A DNA stretch of 40,683 bases, taken from an uncultured Paracraurococcus sp. (lineage in GTDB: Bacteria; Pseudomonadota; Alphaproteobacteria; Acetobacterales; Acetobacteraceae). The notes beneath the pieces were generated by a model that made no database searches, had not been told where the DNA came from, and worked only from the letters and a program-made list of their open reading frames with translations. This document shows, piece after piece, positions 33,327-40,683 of the stretch; the first letter of the stretch is position 1, and each line of letters begins with the position of its first letter. Both the position numbers and the translations under genes were made by a program. The DNA lies in the NCBI GenBank assembly GCA_903896535.1, contig CAITYE010000146.1, forward strand, positions 1 to 40,683, in the 5' to 3' direction.

Positions 33327-35398
33327 CAGCTGCGCTCCTGCGTCAGGTCGAGATATCCCAGGCTATCCATCCGGCAGGTCCAGCCGGGGCCGACCAGCGT
33401 GCTCGTCTCCGCTTCCGCGATGATGCAGGGGCCGGGCACCTTGGCGCCTGGGGCCATGGCGGCGCGGTCATAGACCGCCCAGTCCGCGACCTCCCCGGTC
33501 ACGGTATCGCGCACCTGCTGCACGCGGATGGGCGGCGGGGCCGGGCTGTCGGCGGCAGGGGCGGCCGGCAGCACCTCCTCGGTCCTGGTGGCGACGGTGA
33601 CGGCGAAGCTCATCACCTCCACATCGCTGCCGGGCACGGGGCGGTCGTAGAAGCGGCTGTATTCGGTATCGTAGGCGGCGCGGATCGCGGCGATGTCCTC
33701 GGCGCCGAGGTCGCGCGGCGGCAGCGGTACGGCAATCTCATGCCCCTGGCCGACATAGCGCATATAGGCCAGCCGGCTTTCGCGCACCGGCGCGCCGAAG
33801 GCGCCTTCGGCGACCACGGCGCGGGCTTCCGCCGCCATGCCCGCCAGCAGCGCATTCACCGCCACCGTGTCGAAGGTGGCGAAACGCTGATAGAGGCTTT
33901 TGACGACCTCATAGGCCACCGGCGCGCGCAGGAAGCCGATGGCGCTGCCCACCCCGGCGCCGGAGGGGACCAGCAGCCGCTTCACGCCGATCTTCTCCGC
34001 CACGCGATAGCCATGCACCGGGCCGCCGCCGCCGAAGGCGATGATGGTCCGCCCGTCATAGCCCTTGCCGCTTTCAATGGCGTGGACGCGGGCGGCATTG
34101 GCCATGTTCTCATCGACCATCTCGACCACGCCGAGGGCGGCCATATCCGCCGGCAGGCCCAGCTTGCCGCCCACTTCAGCGGCCAGCGCCGTGCGCGCAT
34201 GTTCGGGGTACAGGCGCAGCGCGCCGCCCGCGAAGGCCACCGGGTCGTAGCGGCCAAGCGCGAGGTTGGCGTCCGTCACCGCCGGCTTGGCGCCGCCGCG
34301 CCCGTAGCAGGCCGGCCCCGGATCGGCGCCGGCGCTTTCCGGGCCCACGGTGATGCGGCCCATGCCATCCACGGCGGCGATGGAACCGCCGCCGGCGCCG
34401 ATCTCTACCATCTCGATCACCGGGATGCGCAGCGGCAGGCCGGAGCCCTTCTTGAAGCGGCCGACGCGGGCCACTTCGAAGGTGCGGCTGGCCTGCGGCT
34501 GGAAGGCGTCGATCAGGCAGATCTTGGCCGTCGTGCCGCCCATGTCGAAGGACAGCACTTCCGAAAGCCCGCGTTCGCGCGCGACATGGGCGGAGAAGAT
34601 CGCCCCGCCCGCCGGGCCGCTTTCCACCAGGCGGATCGGGAAGCGCGCCGCGGTCTCCAACGTCGTCAGCCCGCCGCCCGAGAGCATCATGAACAGCGGG
34701 CAGGTCAGCCCTGCCGCGCGCAGCCCCACTTCCAGCCGCTTGAGGTAGCTGGCCATCAGCGGCTGCACATAGGCATTGGCGACGGTGGTGGAGAAGCGCT
34801 CCCATTCCCGCATCTCCGGCGAGACCTCGGAGGCGAGGGAGAGCGGCACCTCCGGCCAGAGCCGACGAACGATCTCGGCCGCCTGCTTTTCGTGCACGGG
34901 ATTCACGAAGCCGTGCAGAAAGCCGATCGCCACCGCCTCGATGCCCTCGGCGCGCATGAAGGCGACGTGCTGCTCAACATCACGGGGCTCAAGGGGGATC
35001 AGCACCTTGCCGGTATTGTCCAGCCGCTCCGTCACCGGCAGGCGCCAGCGGCGTGGCACCAGGGGTTGCGCCAGTTCGATGTTCAGATCGTACTGGTCGT
35101 ACCGGCTCTCATTGCCCAGGGCCAACACGTCGCGGAAGCCCTCGGTGGTCAGCAGGGCGGTCTTGGCGCCCTTGCGTTCGATCACCGCATTGGTCGCCAG
35201 CGTGGTGCCGTGGATGACCAGCGCAATATCGGCGGGCGCCAGCCCGGCCTTCTGCAGCACCATCCGCACGGCTTCCAGCACGCCGAGTTCCGGTGCGTGC
35301 GGCGTGGTCAGGACCTTGCCGGTCCAGCGTTCATCTTCCGTCTCCACCGCCACATCGGTGAAGGTGCCGCCGATATCGACTGCCAGTCTTGCCGTCAC
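33326..35398 (-). CDS. hyuA: Hydantoinase A / oxoprolinase family subunit
   Basis: The 690-residue protein is the ATP-using HyuA subunit. The N-terminal ASKHA-type fold has LAVDIGGTFTDVAVE, followed by VIHGTTLATNAVIERKGAKTALLTTEGFRD, SFDMGGTTAKICLID and EIGAGGGSIAAVDGMGRI. It phosphorylates the cyclic amide while HyuB completes hydrolysis. The start is a GTG at 35398 that overlaps the stop of the carbamoyl hydrolase gene (GTGA). All three genes carbamoylase–hyuA–hyuB are coupled, linking ring opening with removal of the carbamoyl group. Confidence 0.92.
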   Translation of the reverse strand: MTARLAVDIGGTFTDVAVETEDERWTGKVLTTPHAPELGVLEAVRMVLQKAGLAPADIALVIHGTTLATNAVIERKGAKTALLTTEGFRDVLALGNESRYDQYDLNIELAQPLVPRRWRLPVTERLDNTGKVLIPLEPRDVEQHVAFMRAEGIEAVAIGFLHGFVNPVHEKQAAEIVRRLWPEVPLSLASEVSPEMREWERFSTTVANAYVQPLMASYLKRLEVGLRAAGLTCPLFMMLSGGGLTTLETAARFPIRLVESGPAGGAIFSAHVARERGLSEVLSFDMGGTTAKICLIDAFQPQASRTFEVARVGRFKKGSGLPLRIPVIEMVEIGAGGGSIAAVDGMGRITVGPESAGADPGPACYGRGGAKPAVTDANLALGRYDPVAFAGGALRLYPEHARTALAAEVGGKLGLPADMAALGVVEMVDENMANAARVHAIESGKGYDGRTIIAFGGGGPVHGYRVAEKIGVKRLLVPSGAGVGSAIGFLRAPVAYEVVKSLYQRFATFDTVAVNALLAGMAAEARAVVAEGAFGAPVRESRLAYMRYVGQGHEIAVPLPPRDLGAEDIAAIRAAYDTEYSRFYDRPVPGSDVEVMSFAVTVATRTEEVLPAAPAADSPAPPPIRVQQVRDTVTGEVADWAVYDRAAMAPGAKVPGPCIIAEAETSTLVGPGWTCRMDSLGYLDLTQERS

Positions 35399-36660
35399 GC
35401 CCCATACTCCGCCGCAAATCGCTGCATCACCGCGCAGGCCATCTCGAAATCATCCATTCGCATCGCTTCCTTGGGGTTATGGCTGCCATTCTGGTTGCGC
35501 ACGAACAGCATGCCCGCGGGAATGCCGGCCAGCGCGAAGGCCGCCGCATCATGCCCGGCGCCGGAGGCCATGGGCCGATGCGCGATGCCGAGGCCATCCG
35601 CCGCGCGGCCCAGCGCTGCGCGCACCCCGGCATCCATCGGCGCCGCCCGGCTGCCGGTTTCGGTGCCTAACTCGAAGGTCACGCCGCGCCGCGCCGCGAT
35701 CTCGGGGATCGCCGCGTGCAGCACATCGAAGATCGCATCCACCGCGGGCCCTTCGACACTGCGGACATCCAGCTGGAAGCGGGCCTCGCCGGGAATTTTC
35801 GTGAAGCCCGCGGCCTCCGTCGTCGCCAGTTCGCAGAAGGTGCAGACCAGCGCATGGCCCTTGGCGTCCAGGCGGCACCAGGCCTCATCCAGCGTCACCG
35901 CCAATTCGGCCAGCGCGATGGCGGCGTCGCGGCGATATTTGCGCGGCGTGGCACCGGAATGATTATACTCCCCGACCACCCGCGCCTTGCGCAGGCGGCG
36001 GCTGCCGGGGATGCCCGTGACGATGCCGAGCGGAATGCCCTCCGCCTCCAGCACCGGGCCCTGTTCGATATGGATTTCGAGATAGGCAGCGGTGTCCTTG
36101 GCGCTCAGCGCGCGGCGGCCGGCGCGGGCGAAGTCGGGGTCAAAACCCTCCTCGCGCATATGCGCCTCCAGCGTCCGGCCGCTATCCAGCCGCTTCACGT
36201 CAAGCTCCTCCGGCCGCAGCAGGCCCAGCGCGCCGCGGCTGCCGGGGTAGCTGGTCGGGAACCAGGCGCCCGCTTCCTCAGCGCGGATCGCCATCACCGT
36301 GATGTCGCGCGCCGGCACGAAGCCGGACTGCTTCATGCCCGCGACCGCGGCCAGCCCCGCCAGCACCCCGGCCGCGCCATCGAAATTGCCGCCCTCCGGG
36401 ACGGTATCGAGATGGCTGCCGAGGACGACCCGCTTCGCCCGGCGGTCCGTCCCCGGCAGGGTCAGATACAAGTTGCCCAGCGGATCGACCTTGCGTTCCA
36501 GCCCCAGCGCCTCGCCGGCCTCCGCCACCAGCGCATGCGCCATCCGTTCCCCCGGGCCGTAGGCTTCGCGGGTGATTCCAACGCCGTCGAAGCTCTGCTC
36601 GCGCAGCGTGTCGAACAGGCGCTGGGCCAGCGCGGTATCGGGGGTCAGGTTGGGCAGCAT
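35395..36660 (-). CDS. N-carbamoyl-amino-acid hydrolase / Zn-dependent M20 amidase
   Basis: The 421-residue protein belongs to the hydantoinase/carbamoylase amidase branch of the M20 metallopeptidases. Metal ligands are visible in LGSHLDTVPEGGNFDGAAGVLAG, AIRAEEAGAWF, LEIHIEQGPVLEAEG and the late SGAGHDAAAFAL. Members remove the carbamoyl group from N-carbamoyl-L-amino acids, N-carbamoyl-beta-alanine or allantoate. I chose ATG 36660 because AAGGAA lies upstream and it begins MLPNLTPDTALAQRLF; the longer frame overlaps the SDR gene. It follows the SDR gene by 43 bases and overlaps hyuA. The exact substrate is not readable. Confidence 0.9.
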   Translation of the reverse strand: MLPNLTPDTALAQRLFDTLREQSFDGVGITREAYGPGERMAHALVAEAGEALGLERKVDPLGNLYLTLPGTDRRAKRVVLGSHLDTVPEGGNFDGAAGVLAGLAAVAGMKQSGFVPARDITVMAIRAEEAGAWFPTSYPGSRGALGLLRPEELDVKRLDSGRTLEAHMREEGFDPDFARAGRRALSAKDTAAYLEIHIEQGPVLEAEGIPLGIVTGIPGSRRLRKARVVGEYNHSGATPRKYRRDAAIALAELAVTLDEAWCRLDAKGHALVCTFCELATTEAAGFTKIPGEARFQLDVRSVEGPAVDAIFDVLHAAIPEIAARRGVTFELGTETGSRAAPMDAGVRAALGRAADGLGIAHRPMASGAGHDAAAFALAGIPAGMLFVRNQNGSHNPKEAMRMDDFEMACAVMQRFAAEYGA

Positions 36661-36703
36661 GGCGGGTTCCTTCAGCGCGGAGACCAAGCGAAAGCCATGC
36701 CGG

Positions 36704-37495
36704 TCAGAACATGCTCCGCACCCGGCCGCCATCGACGCGGATCAGGCTGCCGGTGATGTAGCCGCCCTTCTCGCTGGCGAGGAAGGCCCCCATCGGGCCG
36801 TAATCGTCGGGCGTGCCCAGCCGGCCCGCCGGGATCTCCGCGGCTGCCTCGGCCAGGGCCTGATCGAAGCTGATGTTGCGCTGCTGCGCGCGGACGGTGG
36901 TGGTCTGGGTGACCCGGTCGGTCAGGATGGTGCCGGGGGCCAGGATGTTCATGGTGACGCCGTCCCTGGCCACTTCGCCCGACAGCGTCTTCAGCCAGCC
37001 CCAGATGGCGCTGCGCAGCGTGTTGGACAGCGCCAGTGTGGGGATCGGGGTCTGCAGCCCGGTGCTGCCCACCACGATGATCCGCCCCCAGCCGCGTTCG
37101 CGCATGGCCGGCAGCAGCGTGTTGGTGATGCGGATGGGGGAGGCGACGATGTGCTGGAACCATTCGAACAGCGCCGGTTCGGTGATCTGGCTGGCGGTGC
37201 AGGGCGGCGGGCCGCCATGGTTCAGCACCAGGATATCGACGCCGCCCATGGCCTTGATCGCCGCCGCGGCCAGCCGGTCCATATCGGCGCCTTGGGCGAC
37301 ATCGGCGACGATGCCGACCGCACTCGCCGCGCCCTTGGCACGCAACGCCGCCGCGGCCTCGTCCAGCCTGGCCTGATCGCGGCCGCTGATGACGATGGCA
37401 GCCCCTTCTTCGGCCAGGCTATCGGCGATCGCCCGTCCCAGCCCCTTGGTGCCGCCCATGACCAGCGCGCGCCGTCCCTTCAACCCGAGATCCAT
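36704..37495 (-). CDS. SDR family oxidoreductase lacking the catalytic tyrosine
   Basis: The 263-residue protein has the short-chain dehydrogenase fold: the nucleotide-binding MGGTKGLGRAIA (13–24), DVAQ after the third strand, the LNHGGPPP segment in place of NNAG, and the C-terminal ILAPGTILTDR. The active-site serine Ser144 is present, but the YxxxK motif is missing: alignment puts Ser157 in place of tyrosine and Arg161 in place of lysine. A subgroup of BKR-like SDRs shows the same loss. Its catalytic role is therefore unclear. I chose ATG 37495 because GGGAGG lies five bases upstream. It is the first gene of the operon leading to the carbamoylase and hydantoinase genes. Confidence 0.85.
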   Translation of the reverse strand: MDLGLKGRRALVMGGTKGLGRAIADSLAEEGAAIVISGRDQARLDEAAAALRAKGAASAVGIVADVAQGADMDRLAAAAIKAMGGVDILVLNHGGPPPCTASQITEPALFEWFQHIVASPIRITNTLLPAMRERGWGRIIVVGSTGLQTPIPTLALSNTLRSAIWGWLKTLSGEVARDGVTMNILAPGTILTDRVTQTTTVRAQQRNISFDQALAEAAAEIPAGRLGTPDDYGPMGAFLASEKGGYITGSLIRVDGGRVRSMF

Positions 37496-37541
37496 CTTCG
37501 CCTCCCCAATGCCATTCGCGCAGCAAAGCAAAAAATCGGCG

Positions 37542-37574
37542 GGGTGTATCCCCCCGGGGACCGCTGCTACACCC
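37542..37574. promoter_or_regulatory. Possible operator: 7-base inverted repeat in a divergent gap
   Basis: GGGTGTA (37542–37548) and TACACCC (37568–37574) are perfect inverted arms spaced by 19 bases, in the 110-base gap between the divergent SDR operon and the hydroxyacid dehydrogenase. A palindromic CCCCGGGG sits between them. The spacing of arm centres is 26 bases, compatible with a dimeric regulator, but no regulator gene is in the window. I could not identify -10/-35 elements beside it. Confidence 0.3.
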
Positions 37575-37605
37575 GACGCGTCCGCCGCGACGGAGAAGCG
37601 CACCG

Positions 37606-38583
37606 ATGGCCAAGCCCGCCCTGCTCGTCACCCGCAAGCTGCCCCCGGCGGTGGAGGCGCGCGCCGCGCGTGACTATGCCGCGACGCTGAACGCCGATGA
37701 CCAGCATTGGGCGACGGATGGGGCGGAGATCATCCGCCGCGCCACGGCGCTCGGCGCCGCCGGCATCCTCTGCGCCGCGGGGGATCGGCTGGATGCCGCC
37801 TGCATCGCCGCGCTGCCGGGCAGCGTGAAGGCCATCGCCACCTTCTCGGTCGGCTTCGAGCATGTGGATCTTGCCGCGGCCAAGGCACGCGGCATCGTCG
37901 TCGCGAATACGCCGGACGTGCTGTCCTTCGCCACCGCTGAGATCGCCTTCACCCTGATGCTGATGGCCGCGCGCCGGGCCGGAGAGGGGGAGCGCATCCT
38001 CCGCGCGGGGCAATGGATGGGCTGGGCGCCGACCCAGTTGATGGGCGTGACGCTGGAAGGCAAGCGCCTCGGCATCCTCGGCATGGGGCGCATCGGGCGG
38101 GAGCTGGCGGGCATGGCGCGCGGCTTCCGCATGGAAGTGCATTACCGCAACAACCGCCGCCTGCCGCCGGAGCTGGAAGCCGGGGCGATCTATCACGAGA
38201 CCGAGGCGGGCTTCCTGAGCAGCGTCGATGTCCTTTCCATGCACATCCCCGGCGGGGCGGCGACGCGGCATTGGCTGAACGCGGCGCGCATCGCGCAGTT
38301 GCCCCGGGGCGCCATCGTGGTGAATACCGGGCGCGGCGGCACGGTGGATGATCTGGCACTGATCGCGGCGCTGCGCTCCGGCCATCTCCGCGCCGCCGGC
38401 CTTGATGTCTATGACGGGGAGCCGCGGGTGAACCCCGGCTATCTGGAGCTGGAGAACGTCGCGCTGCTGCCGCATCTGGGCTCTGGCGCCATTGAGGCGC
38501 GGGACGCCATGGGGTTCCGGGCGCTCGACAATCTCGATGCGGTGCTGCGGCATGGCCGGGAGGCGCCGCATCGGATCGCCTGA
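37606..38583 (+). CDS. D-2-hydroxyacid dehydrogenase (glyoxylate reductase-like)
   Basis: The 325-residue enzyme has the nucleotide-binding GMGRIG (159–164), catalytic Arg243 (NTGRGGTVDD), Glu272 (VYDGEPRVNPG) and His290 (LLPHLGSG). The YRNNRR segment after the second strand (180–185) suggests NADPH. It resembles glyoxylate/hydroxypyruvate reductases of the GyaR type and is distinct in sequence from the enzyme at 3040. GGAG precedes the ATG. It is divergent from the SDR–hydantoinase operon and may share its regulatory region, in which case it could reduce a keto acid made by that pathway; this is inference. Confidence 0.9.
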   Translation: MAKPALLVTRKLPPAVEARAARDYAATLNADDQHWATDGAEIIRRATALGAAGILCAAGDRLDAACIAALPGSVKAIATFSVGFEHVDLAAAKARGIVVANTPDVLSFATAEIAFTLMLMAARRAGEGERILRAGQWMGWAPTQLMGVTLEGKRLGILGMGRIGRELAGMARGFRMEVHYRNNRRLPPELEAGAIYHETEAGFLSSVDVLSMHIPGGAATRHWLNAARIAQLPRGAIVVNTGRGGTVDDLALIAALRSGHLRAAGLDVYDGEPRVNPGYLELENVALLPHLGSGAIEARDAMGFRALDNLDAVLRHGREAPHRIA

Positions 38584-38621
38584 GCGCCAGGGTTAAGACC
38601 AGGGCAAGGAATGTCTCGCCG

Positions 38622-38641
38622 TTAAGAAATTTTTTACGGGC
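38622..38641. other. AT-rich patch upstream of the cyclic-di-GMP gene
   Basis: The sequence gttaagaaattttttacgg stands out against the surrounding high-GC DNA and lies about 45 bases before the start of the GGDEF–EAL gene. It may contain or activate that gene's promoter. A second TTAAGA lies at about 38595. No convincing -10/-35 pair was found, and no hairpin precedes the T-run, so it is not called a terminator. Confidence 0.3.
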
Positions 38642-38684
38642 TGACCGGTAAACCGATCTCACATCTGTTTTTCGAGATTCGGGC

Positions 38685-40502
38685 ATGGGTTTGGATTGGT
38701 TTGCTGGCCTTGCGCGGCAGGCGGTCGCGCTCGGTTTTTATCGGCCCGCGGTGCGGGCGGCGCCGCCGCCGGTGATGGTGCCGGAACTGGCCCGGGCGGC
38801 GAGCGCTGTCTGGCGGCAGAACCGGCGGCTGAACGCGGCCCTGACCGGCCTGCCGCAGGCCGTGCTGCTGGTGGATTCCGAGGGGCGGCGCGCCTGCGGC
38901 AATCCCCGCTTCGCCAAATTATTCGGCGTTTCGCCCGGGGCTGTCTCCCCCGGCCTGCCGGTGGCGGCGCTGCTTCGCCAGCTGCGCCGGGCCGCGCCGG
39001 CCATGCGCGCCGATCTATTGGCCGCGCTGCGAGAGTTGCGCGCGCTGAACCGCGCCACGCAGGCTGCTGGCGGCCTGCGTGAGACGGCGGATGGCCGGAC
39101 CTTCGCCTTCGACTTCCGTCCGCTGCCCGATGAAGGCTGGCTGCTGGCGCTGGAGGATGTGACCGAGCGCCGCCGGGCGGAGGCGCGGGTCGTGCATCTG
39201 GCGCAGCACGACCCCCTGACCGGCCTGTCGAACCGCGCCTTGTTCGATGCCCGGCTGGAGGCGGCCGCGGCGCAAGCGGCGGCGGGGGAGGCGGTGGCGC
39301 TGCTCTGTCTCGATCTCGATGGCTTCAAGGCGGTGAACGACAGGCTGGGCCATGCCGCCGGCGACGCCTTGCTGCGGGCCGTCGCCGGCCGGCTGCTGGC
39401 CCAGGCGCGAGAGGGGGATACCGTCGCCCGGCTGGGCGGCGATGAGTTCGCCATCATCCAGACCGGCCCCGCCCGCGCCGCCGAGGCCGAAGCGCTGGCG
39501 GCCCGGCTGATCGAAGTGCTGGCCGCGCCTTTCGAGCTGCATGGAGAGCGGGCCCGGATCGGCGCCAGCATCGGCATCGCCCTGCTGCCGCAGGATGGCG
39601 CAACGCCGGCCGATGCGCTGCGGCATGCGGACCTCGCGCTCTATCGCGCCAAGGCGGAGGGGCGGAACCGCGCCCGGCGCTTCGCCCCGGCTTTGCGCAC
39701 GGCGATGCTGGCCCGGCAAAGGTGGGAAAATGAGCTGCGTCAGGCCATCGACCAGGGCGAGTTCGAGTTGCATTACCAGCCGCAGATGACGCTCCAGCCG
39801 CGTGCCGTGGTTGGCTTTGAGGCGCTGCTGCGCTGGCGGCATCCGCAACAGGGCCTGCTGGCACCGGCCGCCTTCATGGCGCGGGCCGAAGAGAGCGGGC
39901 TGATCGGGCCGCTCGGCGCCTGGGCGTTGCGGCGGGCCTGCCAGGACGCCGCCCATTGGCCCGGCTCGCTCGGCGTCGCGGTCAATCTTTCGGCGGGACA
40001 GGTGGGGCACTCTCGGCTGCACGAGGAAGTCGCCGCGGTGCTGACCGAAAGCGGCCTCGCACCACGGCGCCTGACGCTGGAGATCGCGGAGGCGTCCTTC
40101 GCGCAGGATCAGGCGTGCCGGATCGCGATGCTGCACCAGGTACGGGCGCTGGGGGTGGGCATCGCGCTGGATGATTTCGGCGCGGGCTCCACCTCGCTCG
40201 GCTTCCTGCGGCGGCTGCCGGTGGACAAGGTGAAGATCGACCGTTCCTGTATCGAGGGGCTTGGTGCGACGGCCGATGCCGAGGCGATCGTCGGCGCGCT
40301 GACCGGCTTGTGCCGGGCGCTGGGCGTCACGGCCGCCGCCGAGGGGGTGGAGACGCCGGCGCAGCTTGCCCGGCTGGGTGCGCTGCTCTGCCCGGAGGCG
40401 CAGGGCTTCCTGTTTGCCGCGCCGCAGCCGGCCAGCGCGGTGCCGGCGCTGGCCCGGCGGCTGCGGGCGGCGGCGGTGGCCGGGCCAAACGGGCGAGTAT
40501 GA
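38685..40502 (+). CDS. PAS–GGDEF–EAL cyclic-di-GMP synthase/phosphodiesterase
   Basis: The 605-residue protein has a degenerate PAS-like sensor (about 45–165), a GGDEF domain (about 170–330) and an EAL domain (about 345–590). GGDEF is intact at 251–255 and the inhibitory I-site RxxD (R242–D245) stands five residues before it. In the EAL domain, Glu379 of EAL, NLS (434–436), Glu466, Asp496–Asp497, Lys517 and Glu553 are all present, although EITE reads EIAE and DDFGTGYSSL reads DDFGAGSTSL. Both activities may be real. No transmembrane segment is obvious, so it is probably cytosolic. The stop overlaps the next gene as ATGA. Confidence 0.9.
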   Translation: MGLDWFAGLARQAVALGFYRPAVRAAPPPVMVPELARAASAVWRQNRRLNAALTGLPQAVLLVDSEGRRACGNPRFAKLFGVSPGAVSPGLPVAALLRQLRRAAPAMRADLLAALRELRALNRATQAAGGLRETADGRTFAFDFRPLPDEGWLLALEDVTERRRAEARVVHLAQHDPLTGLSNRALFDARLEAAAAQAAAGEAVALLCLDLDGFKAVNDRLGHAAGDALLRAVAGRLLAQAREGDTVARLGGDEFAIIQTGPARAAEAEALAARLIEVLAAPFELHGERARIGASIGIALLPQDGATPADALRHADLALYRAKAEGRNRARRFAPALRTAMLARQRWENELRQAIDQGEFELHYQPQMTLQPRAVVGFEALLRWRHPQQGLLAPAAFMARAEESGLIGPLGAWALRRACQDAAHWPGSLGVAVNLSAGQVGHSRLHEEVAAVLTESGLAPRRLTLEIAEASFAQDQACRIAMLHQVRALGVGIALDDFGAGSTSLGFLRRLPVDKVKIDRSCIEGLGATADAEAIVGALTGLCRALGVTAAAEGVETPAQLARLGALLCPEAQGFLFAAPQPASAVPALARRLRAAAVAGPNGRV

Positions 40503-40683
40503 ATCGCCCCGGCCGCGGCGCTCACCGGCGCCTGTGGGGGCGGCCATCGCCGCTGACGGCGGAGAGCATCTGGCGGGTCACGGCCGCGATCCTTGCCGGC
40601 TTGCAGCTGCTTGGCGCACGCGACCCGGCGCGGCTGCACCAGCCAAAGGGTCCGGGCGCAACGGTGCCGGCTGTGCCTGGCTG
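40499..40683 (+). CDS. Unknown protein, N-terminal part, cut by window edge
   Basis: The frame starts with an ATG overlapping the GGDEF–EAL stop (ATGA) and stays open for 61 codons to the end of the window. The visible part begins MNRPGRGAHRRLWGRP and has a short hydrophobic stretch (VTAAILAGLQLLGA) that is too weak to call a membrane segment. No motif is recognisable. Coupling to the cyclic-di-GMP gene is the main reason for calling it. Confidence 0.45.
   Translation, partial: MNRPGRGAHRRLWGRPSPLTAESIWRVTAAILAGLQLLGARDPARLHQPKGPGATVPAVPG

Noticed and set aside
33740-35962. A 740-codon open frame on the plus strand opposite hyuA
   Set aside because: It is antisense to a clearly conserved HyuA gene; such long shadow frames are expected in GC-rich DNA, and the translation is low-complexity and rich in His, Arg, Gly and Ala.

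Overview
The window is a GC-rich (roughly 70 % by eye), densely coding stretch of a bacterial chromosome. Many genes join through 1–4 base stop/start overlaps (ATGA, GTGA, TGATG). Gene content points to an alphaproteobacterium, most likely Acetobacteraceae (Roseomonas-like): Bug-type periplasmic binding proteins, class II DAHP synthase, hydantoinase/oxoprolinase A and B, and a DUF3108 protein. The taxon is inferred from gene content, not from a marker gene. I see no phage genes, insertion sequences, CRISPR arrays or rRNA.

Layout. 1–3.0 kb, minus strand: an S-methyl-5'-thioadenosine phosphorylase, an isolated glycolate oxidase iron-sulfur subunit (glcF), a DUF2798 membrane protein, a possible 43-residue protein and the start of an exported protein cut by the window edge. 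2.9–5.1 kb: a small lipoprotein coupled to a D-2-hydroxyacid dehydrogenase, a PHB-depolymerase-type esterase and a tRNA-Val(CAC) with a good promoter. 5.2–10 kb: a DUF3108 exported protein, phosphoglycolate phosphatase, and the amino-sugar pair glmU–glmS. 10.1–13.4 kb: an amidase, a 62-residue AtzG/DUF4089-like partner and a peptide-type ABC binding protein, closed by a strong terminator. 13.5–17.4 kb, minus strand: two tandem Bug binding proteins, a cyclase-family hydrolase and a DadA-like FAD oxidase. 17.5–20.8 kb: gabD, a MaoC dehydratase and glutathione reductase. 20.9–26.0 kb: class II DAHP synthase, nicotinate phosphoribosyltransferase, a DMT permease and NAD synthetase. 26.2–28.0 kb, minus: propionyl-CoA synthetase.

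28.1–38.6 kb is the most interesting block. It holds a RutA-like flavin monooxygenase, a divergent NodB-fold deacetylase of the allantoinase/imidase type, and a five-gene minus-strand operon (SDR, N-carbamoyl amino-acid hydrolase, HyuA, HyuB, D-aminoacylase-type amidohydrolase), with a divergent 2-hydroxyacid dehydrogenase. Almost every enzyme opens or trims cyclic amides, imides or ureides, so I infer a catabolic route for a pyrimidine-, hydantoin- or imide-like ring that differs from the known Rut pathway. The window ends with a PAS–GGDEF–EAL cyclic-di-GMP protein and the start of a coupled unknown gene.

Functions are called from motifs and recalled family similarity; no database search was possible.
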